Both the position numbers and the translations under genes were made by a program. The notes under the pieces were generated by a model. The model ran no database searches, had not been told where the DNA came from, and saw nothing but the letters and a program-made list of their open reading frames with translations. From Coptis chinensis (lineage: Eukaryota; Streptophyta; Magnoliopsida; Ranunculales; Ranunculaceae), in assembly GCA_015680905.1 (NCBI GenBank), contig CM027382.1, forward strand, positions 13,179,501-13,243,500: a DNA stretch of 64,000 nucleotides, given 5' to 3'. Positions within the stretch are counted from its first letter, which is position 1, and every line of letters starts with the position of its first letter. Below, piece by piece: positions 21,990 to 33,229 of this stretch.

Positions 21990-23328
21990 AAAAACTTGTA
22001 TAACTTTGTTATTGTCCCGGCCCACAAAAATGTCCTATAGTGGTTAAGCATTTACACTTAAGTTACATTGACAAGGATTCTCGTCCCTATCCAACACAGG
22101 ATACAAAGTGTCCGACATGGCTAAATACCAAAAATTGAGGTATATGAGTATATCACATAGAATATGTTTGCATGTCGGTTCCGACATGATATCGTGCACA
22201 CGTCCATAATGATTATTTTAGAATATGGCTTGTCCTTGTAACATAGGTTTATAATATCAAGAGAATTGAAGGCCCGGCAAGAAATGGCCTTCTTGTATCT
22301 TTCATAAATACACAAGACTATCTCTTACACTTCTCTTGATGAATATTGTACTTTAACAGATCTATTATGGTTCTTGACAAACTTCATAAAAATAAGATTA
22401 CCGGTCGATCATGATTATTATTGTCAAGAATCTGATGTTTTAATCTTATCTTGCCAAATCAGCATATGAAGGATGCTTTGAGGATACTTGGACATAGGGT
22501 AATCGTTAGTTGCGATTCTTGTGCCGACAGCCGAAGGTCTTCCAGCTCCTATTAGATATTTGCTTCAGTTATGAGATAAGCATCGTTCGTTAAGTGAAGA
22601 CAGAGACTGATATGCTTTCACGCTACTACAGACAGATCGCACTGAGTCTCAACTGATGTGAGTGAATTTTGTTGAGTTTTTTATAGTGGTATGGTATGAA
22701 AAGCCTGTTAATGCAGTCCTTGTCGGATATTGATAATAATCTAGCTAGCTAGCTTGGCTTATTTTTAAGCCATTTTGTAGGTGCGGTGGTAGGTGATATT
22801 GATCCGATTTAGTTAGGTTTGATGGGAATTATAAGATTTAGGGCGTCTTTGGCTTTATTAAGTTCACATACATTTTATTTCCTTGTACATTGTGCTCGAG
22901 GAGATTGAATGGTTTTATTCATTTCCATGTTAATAAATGGATTTTATAAAATTGAAATGAAAATAAATTCTGTGTTACTTGGATCCGTCTATAAACTTTT
23001 AAAGCGAGCGACATCATAGGTCGCCTTTATGGACCCATTATCTGCAATTACATTAATCACTTTCCTTCTAACACTCAAACAAAAATCTAATTCAATTGTT
23101 GGCTTACAGATCATGAGAAAGAAAGAGGAGAGCAATTTGTTTTCATCCTTAGAAATGATATAAATATATTCATCATTTTTTTTGCTCTTTTCCTGTTTGG
23201 TGATTTCATCGTGATATATATTCTGTAAAACTGAATTGTACATGAACTTTTGACATCCATAGTGTTCGTGTTTTGTCCTTTGCCGCTGATTAGTACAGGT
23301 GGAACTCAATATTCTGAAGAGACTTTGC
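21990..23328. other. Spacer inside the CACTA element
   Basis: No gene or repeat recognised. The minus-strand frame at 22989-23309 overlaps the approach to the HASTY fragment and has no known domain. Confidence 0.45.
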
Positions 23329-23696
23329 CAATGCTGCTCTTAGTTTAATAACTGAAATGGCCATTCCTTGTGAAGAATGGGCATTGAAGAGTCAAACCGC
23401 TTTTCTTATTCTTTGAGGTAATTTTGCTTATAGTTTATATATTTTAATCATTACAGGACTCATTTCTATAGTCACAGATAGTCAGAAAGGAAGGGGTAAA
23501 TCTCTGGCAAGAACTCCTACCATCTCAAGTTTCCTTATCTAATACGGGTCCTATTCAGGTACTCTTCATCTGTTTATTGTCTTTATTACTCAATATTCTG
23601 GTATTGATGATTCTGATTTCTTTTAGGTCGATTTGGTTTCCATGTTCTTGAGATGGCTTCGAAGACATTACTTCATAATGAAGAAGACCTTGAAGG
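23329..23696 (+). pseudogene. HST: HASTY (exportin-5) fragment, three exons
   Basis: Three exon remnants resemble plant HASTY, the exportin-5 orthologue needed for normal microRNA accumulation. Exon 23329-23416 reads NAALSLITEMAIPCEEWALK and then SQTAFLIL, followed by a GTAATT donor. Exon 23478-23558 (27 codons, after CACAG, before GTACTC) reads IVRKEGVNLWQELLPSQVSL and then SNTGPIQ. Exon 23627-23696 (after TTTTAG) reads VDLVSMFLRWL and, after frameshifts, EDIT and HNEEDLEG. The order matches the protein and the introns are kept, so it was captured as genomic DNA. It is a small internal slice of a protein of about 1,200 residues, and frameshifts in the last exon confirm it is dead. Confidence 0.8.
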
Positions 23697-24127
23697 TTTA
23701 TTATAGCAAGCGTAAATGAGTATAGTTTAACCTTTAAATTATCACCTTTTTTAATTGTTCACCTTCTTTTTTATATTATATTATTTATTTATTTCTTTCT
23801 TTGAGAATATCCTTATGGACAAGGGTAGAATTCTTGAGTTAAATAACAATCATAACCTTGGCTCCACCAAATATTATTCCTTAATTATCTGCATTAGGGC
23901 ATTATGAGTGTGAGACCATACGTCCCCATTTGGAGATAAGCTCTAGTGCCCAAGTTGATGAATAAGCGCTAATGTTCAAGGCACCTTCCAACTTTGGTAG
24001 CCTTATTTCAAGTGTTGTTAAAATTGGATCTCAAACTTGAAGAATCAGTTTTATATGTAAATTAGTTTCACTTTGTTCGCCTAGTCATTTGTGTAGTGTC
24101 CATTCATCATCTTTTTCATTTATATCC

Positions 24128-24270
24128 GATTTAACACTTGCGGAAAAGTTGAATATGACTTATGACGAGGTGAAAGATGGATAGTGAATCTTGTGCTTAA
24201 ATTCAAAGCTTGACGCAAAGATTGATTCCAAGTCGGGAATTGTTGTCATGGAACCCAATCATGTGAATGT
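24128..24270 (+). pseudogene. eIF3e (INT6) fragment, one exon
   Basis: The sequence reads DLTLAEKLNMTYDEV, then WIVNLVL, then KLDAKIDSKSGIVVMEPNHV. This is the PCI-domain region of eukaryotic translation initiation factor 3 subunit e. A stop and two small frame changes separate the blocks. The end at AATGT followed by GTAAGT looks like a retained splice donor. It is the last recognisable host piece before the right subterminal repeats of the CACTA element. Confidence 0.8.
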
Positions 24271-24279
24271 GTAAGTGTT

Positions 24280-25217
24280 CAACTAGTGTTCAATTTCTCC
24301 TGTATGTCTCCATTGAGCTTGTTCTTTTACTTTTTTTAAGTAGAATAATTTATATGGAAATTTATATGCGCTTTATGCTTGACTTAATTAAATGTTCGGA
24401 TAGCTTTTTGGACTCTATGAGCTTCTTTAGTAATAATCAATAGAACTGTTCTCTTACTCTTCTCATGGAATTAATAGAGTCTGTAGGGTTGTATATGAGA
24501 CGAGAGAACACCTCCTTGCGTCAAATATTTTTCTGGAAGGCACAAAACAGTGTCAAAAGTAGGATCTTTGAAGACTGCTCAAGTGGAACAGTTTATTGGA
24601 GTTTGAATTGCTCATATTGTTAGGAGTATGAGACCCTGTTGCCACATTTTTTGTGAGTTTGGTTGTTGGACCAGTGAAAATAAATACTGAACTTTCCGAT
24701 GTCTTGGAAGGGACAAAACATACTGCTACTTAAGAATTATGCTATCATACTCTGTTTTCTGAATTCCATAGTTTGAGTATAAGGAGCTACTACTTAAGAA
24801 TAGGATATAAGTATATATCTATATATACATATTTGTTTTCTCTTGCTTTCGACTCTTTTTATTTATTTCTATTGGTGTATAGGATGAAAGGGACTTTTCT
24901 GATGATACCATCCCAAAGTCATCCCCTGATGCTTACAACTACTGAAGGTGCTAGTTTTGTACAAATGATGTGAGAGCTTGAGTTTAAGGACAAGTCCCAT
25001 TGATTTGAAAAAACAGTGTATTTCATTCGTGGCAAGTCTTATTTATGAAAAGACGTTTTTGGTGATGTTATTTTAATAAAAGATTATGTGATTGGATGTA
25101 CTTGTGAGATTTCTTGTTTATATTATGGACGCATTGTAAAATACCCAATAAGTGGGGCATCTTTATGCAGGTTAAGTAGTCTCCCAAAAGGGAGGGGAGG
25201 GGGGTTTTGGGAGATTT
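24280..25217. other. Spacer inside the CACTA element
   Basis: No gene recognised. The open frame at 24773-24973 has no supporting motif. Confidence 0.4.
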
Positions 25218-25790
25218 TGTTTTTTTACATATGAAATAGTTTTGTAACGGTTCTTCACCGTTACTAAGCTTTGCAATAAGTAACACAAAAGAGCGTTACT
25301 AACTTTATAAAAGCATTACTAATGTTAGAAAAGAGTAACACAAAAAAATGTTACTAACTTTATAAAAGCGTTACTAATGTTAGAAAAGAGTAACACAAAA
25401 AAGCGTTATTAACTTTATAAAACCGTTACTAATGTTAGAAAAGAGTAACACAAAAAACGTTACTATTTTTATAAAGGATTATCGATGTTAAAAAGAGTAA
25501 CACAAAAAACGTTACTAATGTTATAAAACCGTTATCGATGTTAAAAAAGTAACATAACAAAAAAGCTACTAATTTTATAAAATCGTTGCTAAAGAGTATC
25601 TGATTGAGCAAAGAAAACCGTTAGTAAATATTTTAGTAACGGTTAGAAACCGTTACAATAAATAATTACGTAACGGTTATAAACCGCTACTTAATATTAA
25701 TAACGAATTAGCAACGCCAAATCTGACAAGATAAAACCGTTACAAATATTTTCAGTAACGGTTTCTGACTGTTAGGGATGTCCTGTTTTG
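25218..25790. repeat. Right subterminal repeat array of the CACTA element
   Basis: About 570 bp consist of variants of GTTACTAACTTTATAAAA and GTTAGAAAAGAGTAACAC arranged almost in tandem, then inverted AACGGTT/AACCGTTAC words up to the terminus. The copies are much alike, suggesting local amplification. In En/Spm such arrays are transposase-binding sites. Confidence 0.85.
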
Positions 25791-26012
25791 GTATAGTGAT
25801 TTTGATTTTTATGAGTACCCATATGTTTAAAAGTGTGAACTGATTTTGATTAGGTGGAAAGATTTGTGCTTTCAAACAAAATATTTGGGTATATCTTGTC
25901 TTGAATTTTAGAATGTCAACATTACTTTGTTATTTGTCATTCAAATTTAGGTATACTTTCAGTTGTCTTTTTTTGTTGTCCAGCGGTAATAGTTCATGTT
26001 GCTTTCTTTCGG

Positions 26013-27607
26013 TGCAAAAGAGGGATTCTTTGATAAAGTTAAAAAGGAAGACGGTGAAGGATACAACATTGAAGGATTTTTGGAAGTTAATAAAGTGGGT
26101 GACAGTTTTCATTTTGCTCCTGCAAAACATTTTTTTCAATCCAATATTCACCTCTTTGATCTAATGGCACTTCAAATAGAAAAAACTAATGTGAGTGGGT
26201 GATTGAAGATGAAGGTTCAATTTGTGAAATACACATTACCGTGTGAAACGAGCTTCATTATCTGTAGGTTGTATAATAATGCAGTAGAGCATAAATTGAT
26301 TTTCTGCATTGTTATGCACTAGATAAGCCATCGAATAAACAAACTATCATTTGGTCAAAAGTTCCCTAGTGTGGTGAATCCGCTTGATGGGTAAGATTAT
26401 TGGATTCCTCAAATATCTAACTTAGTCAATTACTAGATTTAGTAGATTGTACTTTGTAACTTACTTTACTTGAATCCTGTTTGTACTTTTACCTTTAAAA
26501 ACCACTCACTCTTGAAAACGAAGATCTAATTTCTTTTAGTATTTGGGAAAAAAATATTCAGTGTATAGTGGACGCAGCAAGCATCTTCTGGAATGTACCA
26601 ACATTTCATTAAGGTAACTATATCGTCTGTTTGAATTTGTTTTCTCGTGGCTGAATATGCCATTATCACTTTAGATATTTTAGTCAACGACATGATGTAT
26701 TACTGTAGTATTACTACTGGTACTACATCTACTGTTATTATTCAGAACTTTACGTGAGGTTTCTACAGTGAATTTGTAGTTGGTTTGTTTGATATGTACA
26801 TTTATTTTCATTCTTTGATAACTCTTTGGGGTGACTTTGATGTCATGCAAATATCAAAGACATCATTGCTGCTTTTCCATTGCCTAGGTCTCATATGTAT
26901 TCACCAATGCACTGATGTTTTTCTAATTGGTGCAGGTTGTCCCAACAATCTACACAGAGATAAGACATCGGAAAATAAATTCCAACCAAGTATAGTGTTT
27001 ACACTTTAATAAACTAGTTTCACCTCAATTAACGTTATCTATTGCTGCATCTATTTTATGTTTCTCATTTTTAGTTATGACTTGATTTCTAGTACTTGGT
27101 ATCTAGTATTGACTTGGTTTCTAATATTAAACAATTGCTTTATTTGACAATTCAACAAAATTTAATACCAAGAATGCTATACTCTTGGAACTTGTTAGAA
27201 GTCATGTTTCCTACTTTATGCTTAATGCTTGACAGATTGTATGTAATCGTTCTTGTTGCATATGTCTAAGCTGGCCCACTAGTTCTCTGACTTCCTGTGC
27301 CCGTCTCTGCCACGAGGTTTGCCAGGAGGTTCTCTTTCCAATCCTAACAAACTATCGAAATACTTTTTCGGTGGATTCTGAACCTGACCTAGGCCTGGCA
27401 CGTCTGTTGAATTGAATTTTGAGTTTTGTATTTTCTAGTTATGCATAACGCAATCCTGTGAGTGCGTAGTGAACACTCAGATGATTATTTCAGTGTGAGT
27501 TTTTGTTATCTGTGCACTTTTTTTTTTGGCAAAATTGCAGGTGAGCTTCAGTGAGGAAACAGTGCCACTGTTGCACTTCTTGACAAATGCCTGCGCGATT
27601 GTTGGAG
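26013..27607 (+). pseudogene. ERGIC3/Erv46-like gene fragment, five exons
   Basis: Five ordered exons resemble plant ERGIC3 (Erv46), a transmembrane protein of the early secretory pathway that cycles between ER and Golgi. Exon 26013-26190 holds EGFFDKVKKEDGEGYNIEGF, LEVNKVGDSFHFAPAKHF and QSNIHLFDL. Exon 26323-26390 holds ISHRINKLSFGQKFPSVVNP. Exon 26569-26613 holds WTQQASSGMYQHFIK. Exon 26936-26989 holds VVPTIYTEIRHRKINSNQ. Exon 27541-27607 holds VSFSEETVPLLHFLTNACAI. Splice sites are mostly canonical (GTGAGT, GTAAGA, GTAACT, GTATAG, GTAAAA donors). A 2-bp loss at the first Cys-Lys-Arg box shifts the frame there, and the first and last exons of the gene are missing. It lies between the inner CACTA element and the CACTA-like end at 29390. 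Confidence 0.85.
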
Positions 27608-27609
27608 GT

Positions 27610-29055
27610 AAAACTAAATGGTCACATCACATTTTACATCTTTTTTTAGTTTAAATTCAGTTAGGGGCATACGTTATGGAAAAAGTAGTATGGCTTAGTA
27701 CTTGAAAATCAGCACTATTACCTAGAAATTAGAAATCAGTTTAACTATTTAAGTAATCCTAGCTTGGATAAGTTTCTGCTTGATCCCCTCTTGCCCATAC
27801 CCTACCCCCTAAGGCTAAAATGAACCTAGTTGGTTGGTTCAAAGCCACTTCAAACCATCATATATATGCTGGTTTGTGATCATCTGATTAACTTGTCACA
27901 TGAACTAGAAGGTTAGCTATGATAACTGTATGTAGTCAGGTCTGCATCTCTTGGCATATGCATATAGATAGTTCAAGGATGGAAAGCAAGAATAAATATA
28001 GGGAAAAGTAAATTGGAAAATGCATAACTGACAAGTCTCACCTTTCTCATATTTATGGGACTTCTAGGTGTTTTCACGATTTTTGACCATCACTTTTTTA
28101 TTCTGCAAATGTTCCCGCAAGCACTTCTTATTGTTAATAACCATGGAACATCCCTTAATTTGACAAACATGCTTTTCATTTTAATGTAGGTAGTTGTAAG
28201 AGCTGGAACTTTTATATTTGCTTCACATATTGGCTATATGCAAATTATCAGCTTTTCAGTTCATGCCAACATTACTCGGTTTGTTCCTTGTCTTGTAATA
28301 GGTTTGAATTGGACAAAGAGCATCTTGATAGGAATAAACTACACAAAGAACAGATTGGTGTTTCTCTGTCCAAAAGCTAGATAGTTCCTCATAAGAAAAG
28401 CACCAAATCCAAGGATTCTGAGAACTCAAGGTCTCAATCTCAAGCATGTACTCCTGAGTGACTGAAATCTCCTGCTGATTTTGGTAATTTAACACCACTT
28501 CTTGTATATGAAGAAATTGTATTATATCTTCACATAATATGGGAATCTATCTAGAGTAATGGTCTCTGTGGGATCAGCTTTTGTTCCTTGAAGATTACTG
28601 AAAATTCTTGATCAGTTTAGTAATTTCTTTAGTTTGATATGATTTCGAAATTAGGTTGATATAGTTTCATCCTCAAAATTTAGAGTTATGATAAAACTTT
28701 ACTGCAATATAGTATCCAGCTAGGAAGGTTTTCGTTATTGCCTGTGTGACTGGATTACTCGGCTATTGAATGCTCTTATATATATATTTTTAGGAGTTCT
28801 CTAGTAGTTGAGTTTAAAGCCTTAAATTTGAACTGCTGCTAAAGTCTGGGCTTAGACACATTCTCAAATTCTTATTAGGGCCAAGTTTGAAGAACTGTGT
28901 TCGGACCTCCTTGACATGTTATGACTTTCTATTTGTTAGAGTGTGATACACCATATTGTGTATGTGTGTGAGCGTGGCTATGAATACTGGCACACAATAA
29001 TATCTGTTTATTGTAGGTTTAGCTGGTCTTGCTACAAAATATATGAGAAATTATT
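27610..29055. other. Spacer downstream of the ERGIC3-like fragment
   Basis: No further exon of ERGIC3 and no other gene recognised. The minus-strand frame at 28256-28498 has no known motif. Confidence 0.45.
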
Positions 29056-29059
29056 TTTT

Positions 29060-29390
29060 TTATCAGCAACCTATCAACAATAGTTTATAACCGTTACAAA
29101 CGACTTTTAAATTATTTTTTTAAATTCATTAACAACTTTTGCTGGTAATATTTTTAACAAATTACCAACGTTTAAAAAGCGTTTGTGAAATAAAAAAACC
29201 GTTGCAAATGTTTTAAATTTGTATACGAAAGTTATAAAAAAGCGTTGGAAATTTTTATTTGCAACGCTTATTAACCGTTGCAAATATTTCCAACACTTTA
29301 CCCGCGCCATATTTGCAACGCTTAAAAAGCGTTACGAAAATTATTAGCAACGGTTTTTTGCCGTTGCAAATAGCCTGTTATGGTGTAGTA
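29060..29390 (-). mobile_element. CACTA-like right terminus with subterminal repeats
   Basis: The terminus read inward on the minus strand is TACTACACCATAACAGGCTA, followed by TTTGCAACGG. It differs from a perfect CACTA start at the first base. About 300 bp inside are packed with TTGCAACG, AACCGTTGCAAA and GCGTTAC words. It pairs best with the left end at 12565. The 3-bp flanks of the two ends differ, so an outer element 12565-29390 is likely but not proven. Confidence 0.65.
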
Positions 29391-29820
29391 TATTTCAAGC
29401 ATAAACATGCCTAGAATTTAACATGTTGTCCCTTGAGTCTGTGAAAAACCTTGAAGTGTTGGATAAGCACACAAACTGATAATAACAATAATAATCACAC
29501 ATATTCCTTATATTATGAAAGTAAATGTCAAAAAGACAGTGTTTGCTCTATTTTTTCAGCATAAACTATTAGATTATTTTATTTTATTTTTCTTTAGTTT
29601 TCCAGTATCAAAGTTTTAAGTTTAAATCAACTGAATTGGAAATGGAATGATTTTATAATAATTATTATGGTATACGGTATACCACATCTTCGCGTTTTTA
29701 TGACATATATGGTGTTTCCAGCCCTAACCTTCTCTATGTTTACCTACTTTTCTATTTGACTCTACACCTCCACTCTTTGATCTGTGCTTTTCTTTGTGGT
29801 TATGAAGTTGTGATGGTACC
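29391..29820. other. Spacer between CACTA-like end and Tat element
   Basis: No gene or repeat recognised. Confidence 0.5.
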
Positions 29821-30504
29821 TGTAGGGGGGATTTCCGCCACTAAACAGATGACACGTGTATGGAAAATAACCTAAGACTATAGATATCTAGAATGAGATG
29901 AGGACCATTGGATCAGTTCTGTGAATAAGTGCTATCGTGCTTAGCACGAGTGTTTAGTGGACATGTGCCTGACACATGTCTGACCACCTTCAAACATGAT
30001 AGTTACCCCAGTTGTTAGGAATTGATATAGACAATTCATGAACAGAAGGAAACTGAAGATGGCGATCTTTGATGATAAGGAAGGAATCATGATGACATAT
30101 CTTAGGAGTTACCTTTTAGATATAATCTTCCCATGCACGATGGGACATTATGATCAACAATGAAACTTACCTCCCATAAGATATGGTCTAGATTCAGACT
30201 TCCATAAGAAGAGGAATCCTAATAGGAAGGCAGAGTCCAAAGATGGAAGGGAACTCACAAGTGGTGAGGACAGCCCTAAACCTTAGGACTCTCGTCACCC
30301 TTCCTATATAAACCATAGAGATTCGCTCTTAGGAACTACGCAAACTAGGGTTTCATTCTCCAATAGAACAAAAGAGATACGTAGGCAGCCATCAGACGGT
30401 TCAACCCAGAACTCACCATCAACCCATCCCTTCTCTATTCAGCAAAGGATTCTAGATCACAAGGCACAAAGGAAGATCAGGGGATACTTGGAATTTCTCC
30501 TACA
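29821..30504 (+). repeat. 5' LTR of the Tat element
   Basis: The LTR starts TGTAGG and ends CCTACA (30499-30504), a perfect 6-bp terminal inverted repeat with the canonical TG...CA ends. It contains a TATA-like CTATATAAAC at 30304 and a CA-rich leader. The primer-binding site follows 4-5 bp after its end. The bases before it (GTACC) cannot be checked as a target duplication because the 3' LTR is missing. Confidence 0.85.
30304..30311 (+). promoter_or_regulatory. TATA box in the 5' LTR
   Basis: CTATATAAACC lies 200 bp before the LTR end. It is the expected position of the promoter that starts the genomic transcript. Confidence 0.6.
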
Positions 30505-30507
30505 TCT

Positions 30508-30526
30508 TTTGGCACCGTTTGTGGGG
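30508..30526 (+). other. Primer-binding site resembling tRNA-Asp complement
   Basis: TTGGCACCGTTTGTGGGGA sits 4 bp beyond the LTR end. It matches the TGGCGCCGT-type tRNA-Asp complement used by plant Tat elements, with the CG changed to CA as expected from methylation-driven decay. Confidence 0.75.
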
Positions 30527-30588
30527 ATGAAAGTAGGTAAATATTCGTTTCAAACGATTGATTTATTCTAAAAACTCTTACTGTTGTG

Positions 30589-32355
30589 ATGGTAGGAGCA
30601 AAGAAAACAAAGGGTGGCGCTACCACGCGCAGCGTTGCCATCAGAGAAGAAGTGCACGAGATGCCTGAAGGGTGTGAGAATGTCGGTCGCCAAGATGCGA
30701 ATGATCCCCCCCAAGGACCTATGACCAGCACCGATGAACTAGTTGTTCCCTGAGCAGGTCCCAGGAATAACGCCTAGGAGGAACATCAAAATGGAGAGAA
30801 TGCTGTCCTCACCAACCCAGAGTCTGTTCAGGCGAGTCAGGCGGTGTAGGCTCTGGAACAGCAAAGGAGAAACCTTGAGTGAGAATTATAGCTGCTAAGG
30901 TACTTATATTAGTCCGACACAGGGAAGGAGCCACTCATCAATCTTGATGATGATGACCTTCCGGAAGGTGGTCGTGCTAGGAACCCAAGGCGTGGGGACC
31001 CAGTTCAACACGAGCTATCTGAGTCAGAATACAACAACTCAGATGAGGACTCAGGAACAGCCTCAGAGCCAGAGTCCACTGATCAGGATCGTGATGTAGA
31101 CCCTTGACATCAAAAAAGAACTTAGAACAGGAAGCTTTCTACCAAAGAAAGTGCATGGGAAACTTAGAGGAATGACCTGATCCGTCAGATGCATCAGATG
31201 ACAGGCAAGGGGAGAAAAATGCAAGAATCCCTTGTCCAATCCGGCATAATGGGAGCATGCAGATCTCTTTTTGTATCATGGGTGATGAGGAAGCCATATC
31301 CCCACGGGTACAGACAACCGAAGTTCAGTGTCTTTAGTGGCAAGTCAGATCCGGTCGATCACATATTCAGGCATCGTGCCACTATGGGACAATATGAGAG
31401 ATATGACCATGTCATGTGTCAGGAGTTCGAAGCCTCCCTGTCTAGATCTACACTCCAGTGGTATCACCAATTACCTGAGTGTCAGATCAGGTCCTCAGAA
31501 GAACTATTTAGGACCTTCATAGACAAGTACTCATGCAACAAGCATCAACCCAAACGGATCGATGCACTGTTCAACATCAAGAAAAAGGACGGAGAGGTGT
31601 TGAGATCCTACATGCAACGGTTCATGGAAATTTCAATCCAAATAAAGTATTGTGATGAATAGACTACTATAATAGCTTTCAAACAAGGGTTGGATGAAAA
31701 CAACGCCTTATTCGGATCTCTCTCCAAGAAACCACCCCGCGATTTAGAGGAACTCTTTGACAGGGTTGAAACTCATGCGGGGTGGGAAAAAGATGTCCTG
31801 AACAGACGTCAGGAAGCGAAGAAGACTAGTCGAACAGTTCCTGGGCTTCCCGGAGAAGGGAATGGAAATTCTTCCCCTAAAAAATCGAAGAGAGACCGTA
31901 ATCGCAATCGCCAAAGGGCCGAATCTCCATCAAAGGGACAAATGCCCAGAGGGCAATACCAAAATGTAGCCAGTAGTACAGATGGAAAACCACAAAAGAA
32001 GCCACGTGTGGAAGGAACTGAAGAAGCTCTTCCCTCGATGAACAGAAACTTCGCCCCTTTGAACAAAATGCAAGATGAGGTTCTGGACTCGATAAAAAAT
32101 CAGAGCTACCTCAAATGGTCAGCTCCGCTAAAGCCAGGCTCCCTGGGTACCAGAGACCAAAGGACCTACTGCAAGTTCCATAAGAGTAAGGTTTACAGCA
32201 CCAGAGCCTGCAGGACCCTGAAAAATGAACTACAAGATCTGATTGATAGGGGTATCCGGGCGGTTTGTGGCACACCTAACAGCGAACGTAGTACGTACCG
32301 AGGAGATCGAAGACGCCGGTTTAGGATCCTGTGCATCGGACCGCTCAATGGCTGA
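30589..32355 (+). pseudogene. Tat element gag region
   Basis: The frame opens at an ATG at 30589 (MVGAKKTKGG) and stays in that frame through stops near 30750, at 31660-31662 and at 32353-32355. The retrotransposon gag domain is around 31300-31650 (FSVFSGKSDPVDHIF, SLSRSTLQWYHQLP, SEELFRTFIDKYS). A basic, Ser/Pro-rich linker follows at 31800-32000. Near 32165 YCKFHKSKVYSTRACRTLKN replaces the usual zinc-knuckle-like C-x2-H-x-D-x-GH-x-T-x2-C of Tat gag proteins, with the GH pair lost. It would encode the structural protein of virus-like particles but cannot do so intact. Confidence 0.8.
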
Positions 32356-32367
32356 CTCCAGATAAAT

Positions 32368-32760
32368 ATGATTTTTGAAAAAGCAAGTAAACGGAATGGA
32401 CATATCACTGAAAAGGGTGCACGATATCAAATGCGCATCGCCAAGCAGATGAGGATCATGAATAGCGAGCTGACAACAAGAGCTCAGGTTAATGCGGTAC
32501 CCTACAAAGACCCGCTCATCCTCTTCACTGAGGTTGACTGTTGCAGCATCCAGACCCCCCATGAGGATGCACTTGTTTTGACACTTCCTTTTGGAGATTA
32601 TGATTTGCATCGCATATTGGTTGATCCAGGCAGCTCAGCAGATGTGCTATACTACGCCGCATTTAGAAAGCTACAGATTCCTGACTCTGAAATGGTCGCC
32701 ACCAACTCCAACCTATATGGATTTAGTGGGGACAAAGCTCTGACAGTTGGGGAGATCTAA
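32368..32760 (+). pseudogene. Tat element aspartic protease
   Basis: The protease active-site motif lies near 32620 as VDPGSSADVLYY. The family has D-S-G-S-S-A-D, so the residue after the catalytic Asp has become Pro. The segment ends at a stop at 32758-32760, and the remainder of the domain continues, with further stops, past 32820 (a phrase like MILGRTWLHRLRVVPS). It would process the polyprotein. Same frame as gag. Confidence 0.75.
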
Positions 32761-33229
32761 CTACCCGTTGCTACTGGTCCGGTAACTCTCATCATAAATT
32801 TTGTCGTAGTAAAATCTAACACACCCTAACATATGATCTTGGGCAGGACCTGGCTGCACAGACTCCGGGTTGTTCCTAGCACCTATCACCAATGTCTAAA
32901 GTTCCCACATAACAGGACAATTGAGACAATCAAAGGGGATCAGGTGGCTGCCAAAGCATGTTACGCGTTGGCAATGAAGTAGTCCCCACTCCCTTTTGAA
33001 CCAATGGAGGTGGGGCAACCCGCCAAATAGCAATTACAGTTGGATCCACCTCTCTCGGACCTGGTCCCATGAGAGAGGGAGGATCCACCCTCACTGGAGC
33101 CGTTAGTGGAAGTGGAAATTGTAGGTGGTAGCTCACCAAAGACCACTTTCATCGGCACCTTGTTGAGTTCTGAAGAGCGCCAAGCTCTAATACAGTTCCT
33201 TCAAGAGCATAAAGATGTATTTGCTTGAT

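Larger units (their letters stand above)
14925..25798. mobile_element. CACTA (En/Spm-type) element, 10.9 kb, TSD ATT, with captured host gene fragments
   Basis: The left end CACTACACCAAAACAGG (14925) pairs with the right end, whose reverse complement is CACTATACCAAAACAGG (ending 25798). The two agree at 16 of 17 positions. The 3-bp direct repeat ATT flanks it at 14922-14924 and 25799-25801, the duplication size of CACTA elements. Subterminal regions are dense in GTTAC/AACGGTT words, most strikingly at the right end. I see no transposase, so it looks non-autonomous. It carries ERECTA-type, PEX6, HASTY and eIF3e fragments, all on the plus strand and several with splice sites kept. It also holds a copia-type LTR and a LINE relic that probably inserted later. 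Confidence 0.8.

Noticed and set aside
25901-26202. Alternative frames over the first ERGIC3-like exon
   Set aside because: Only one plus frame gives the ERGIC3 block and leads to the GTGAGT donor; the others are shadows.
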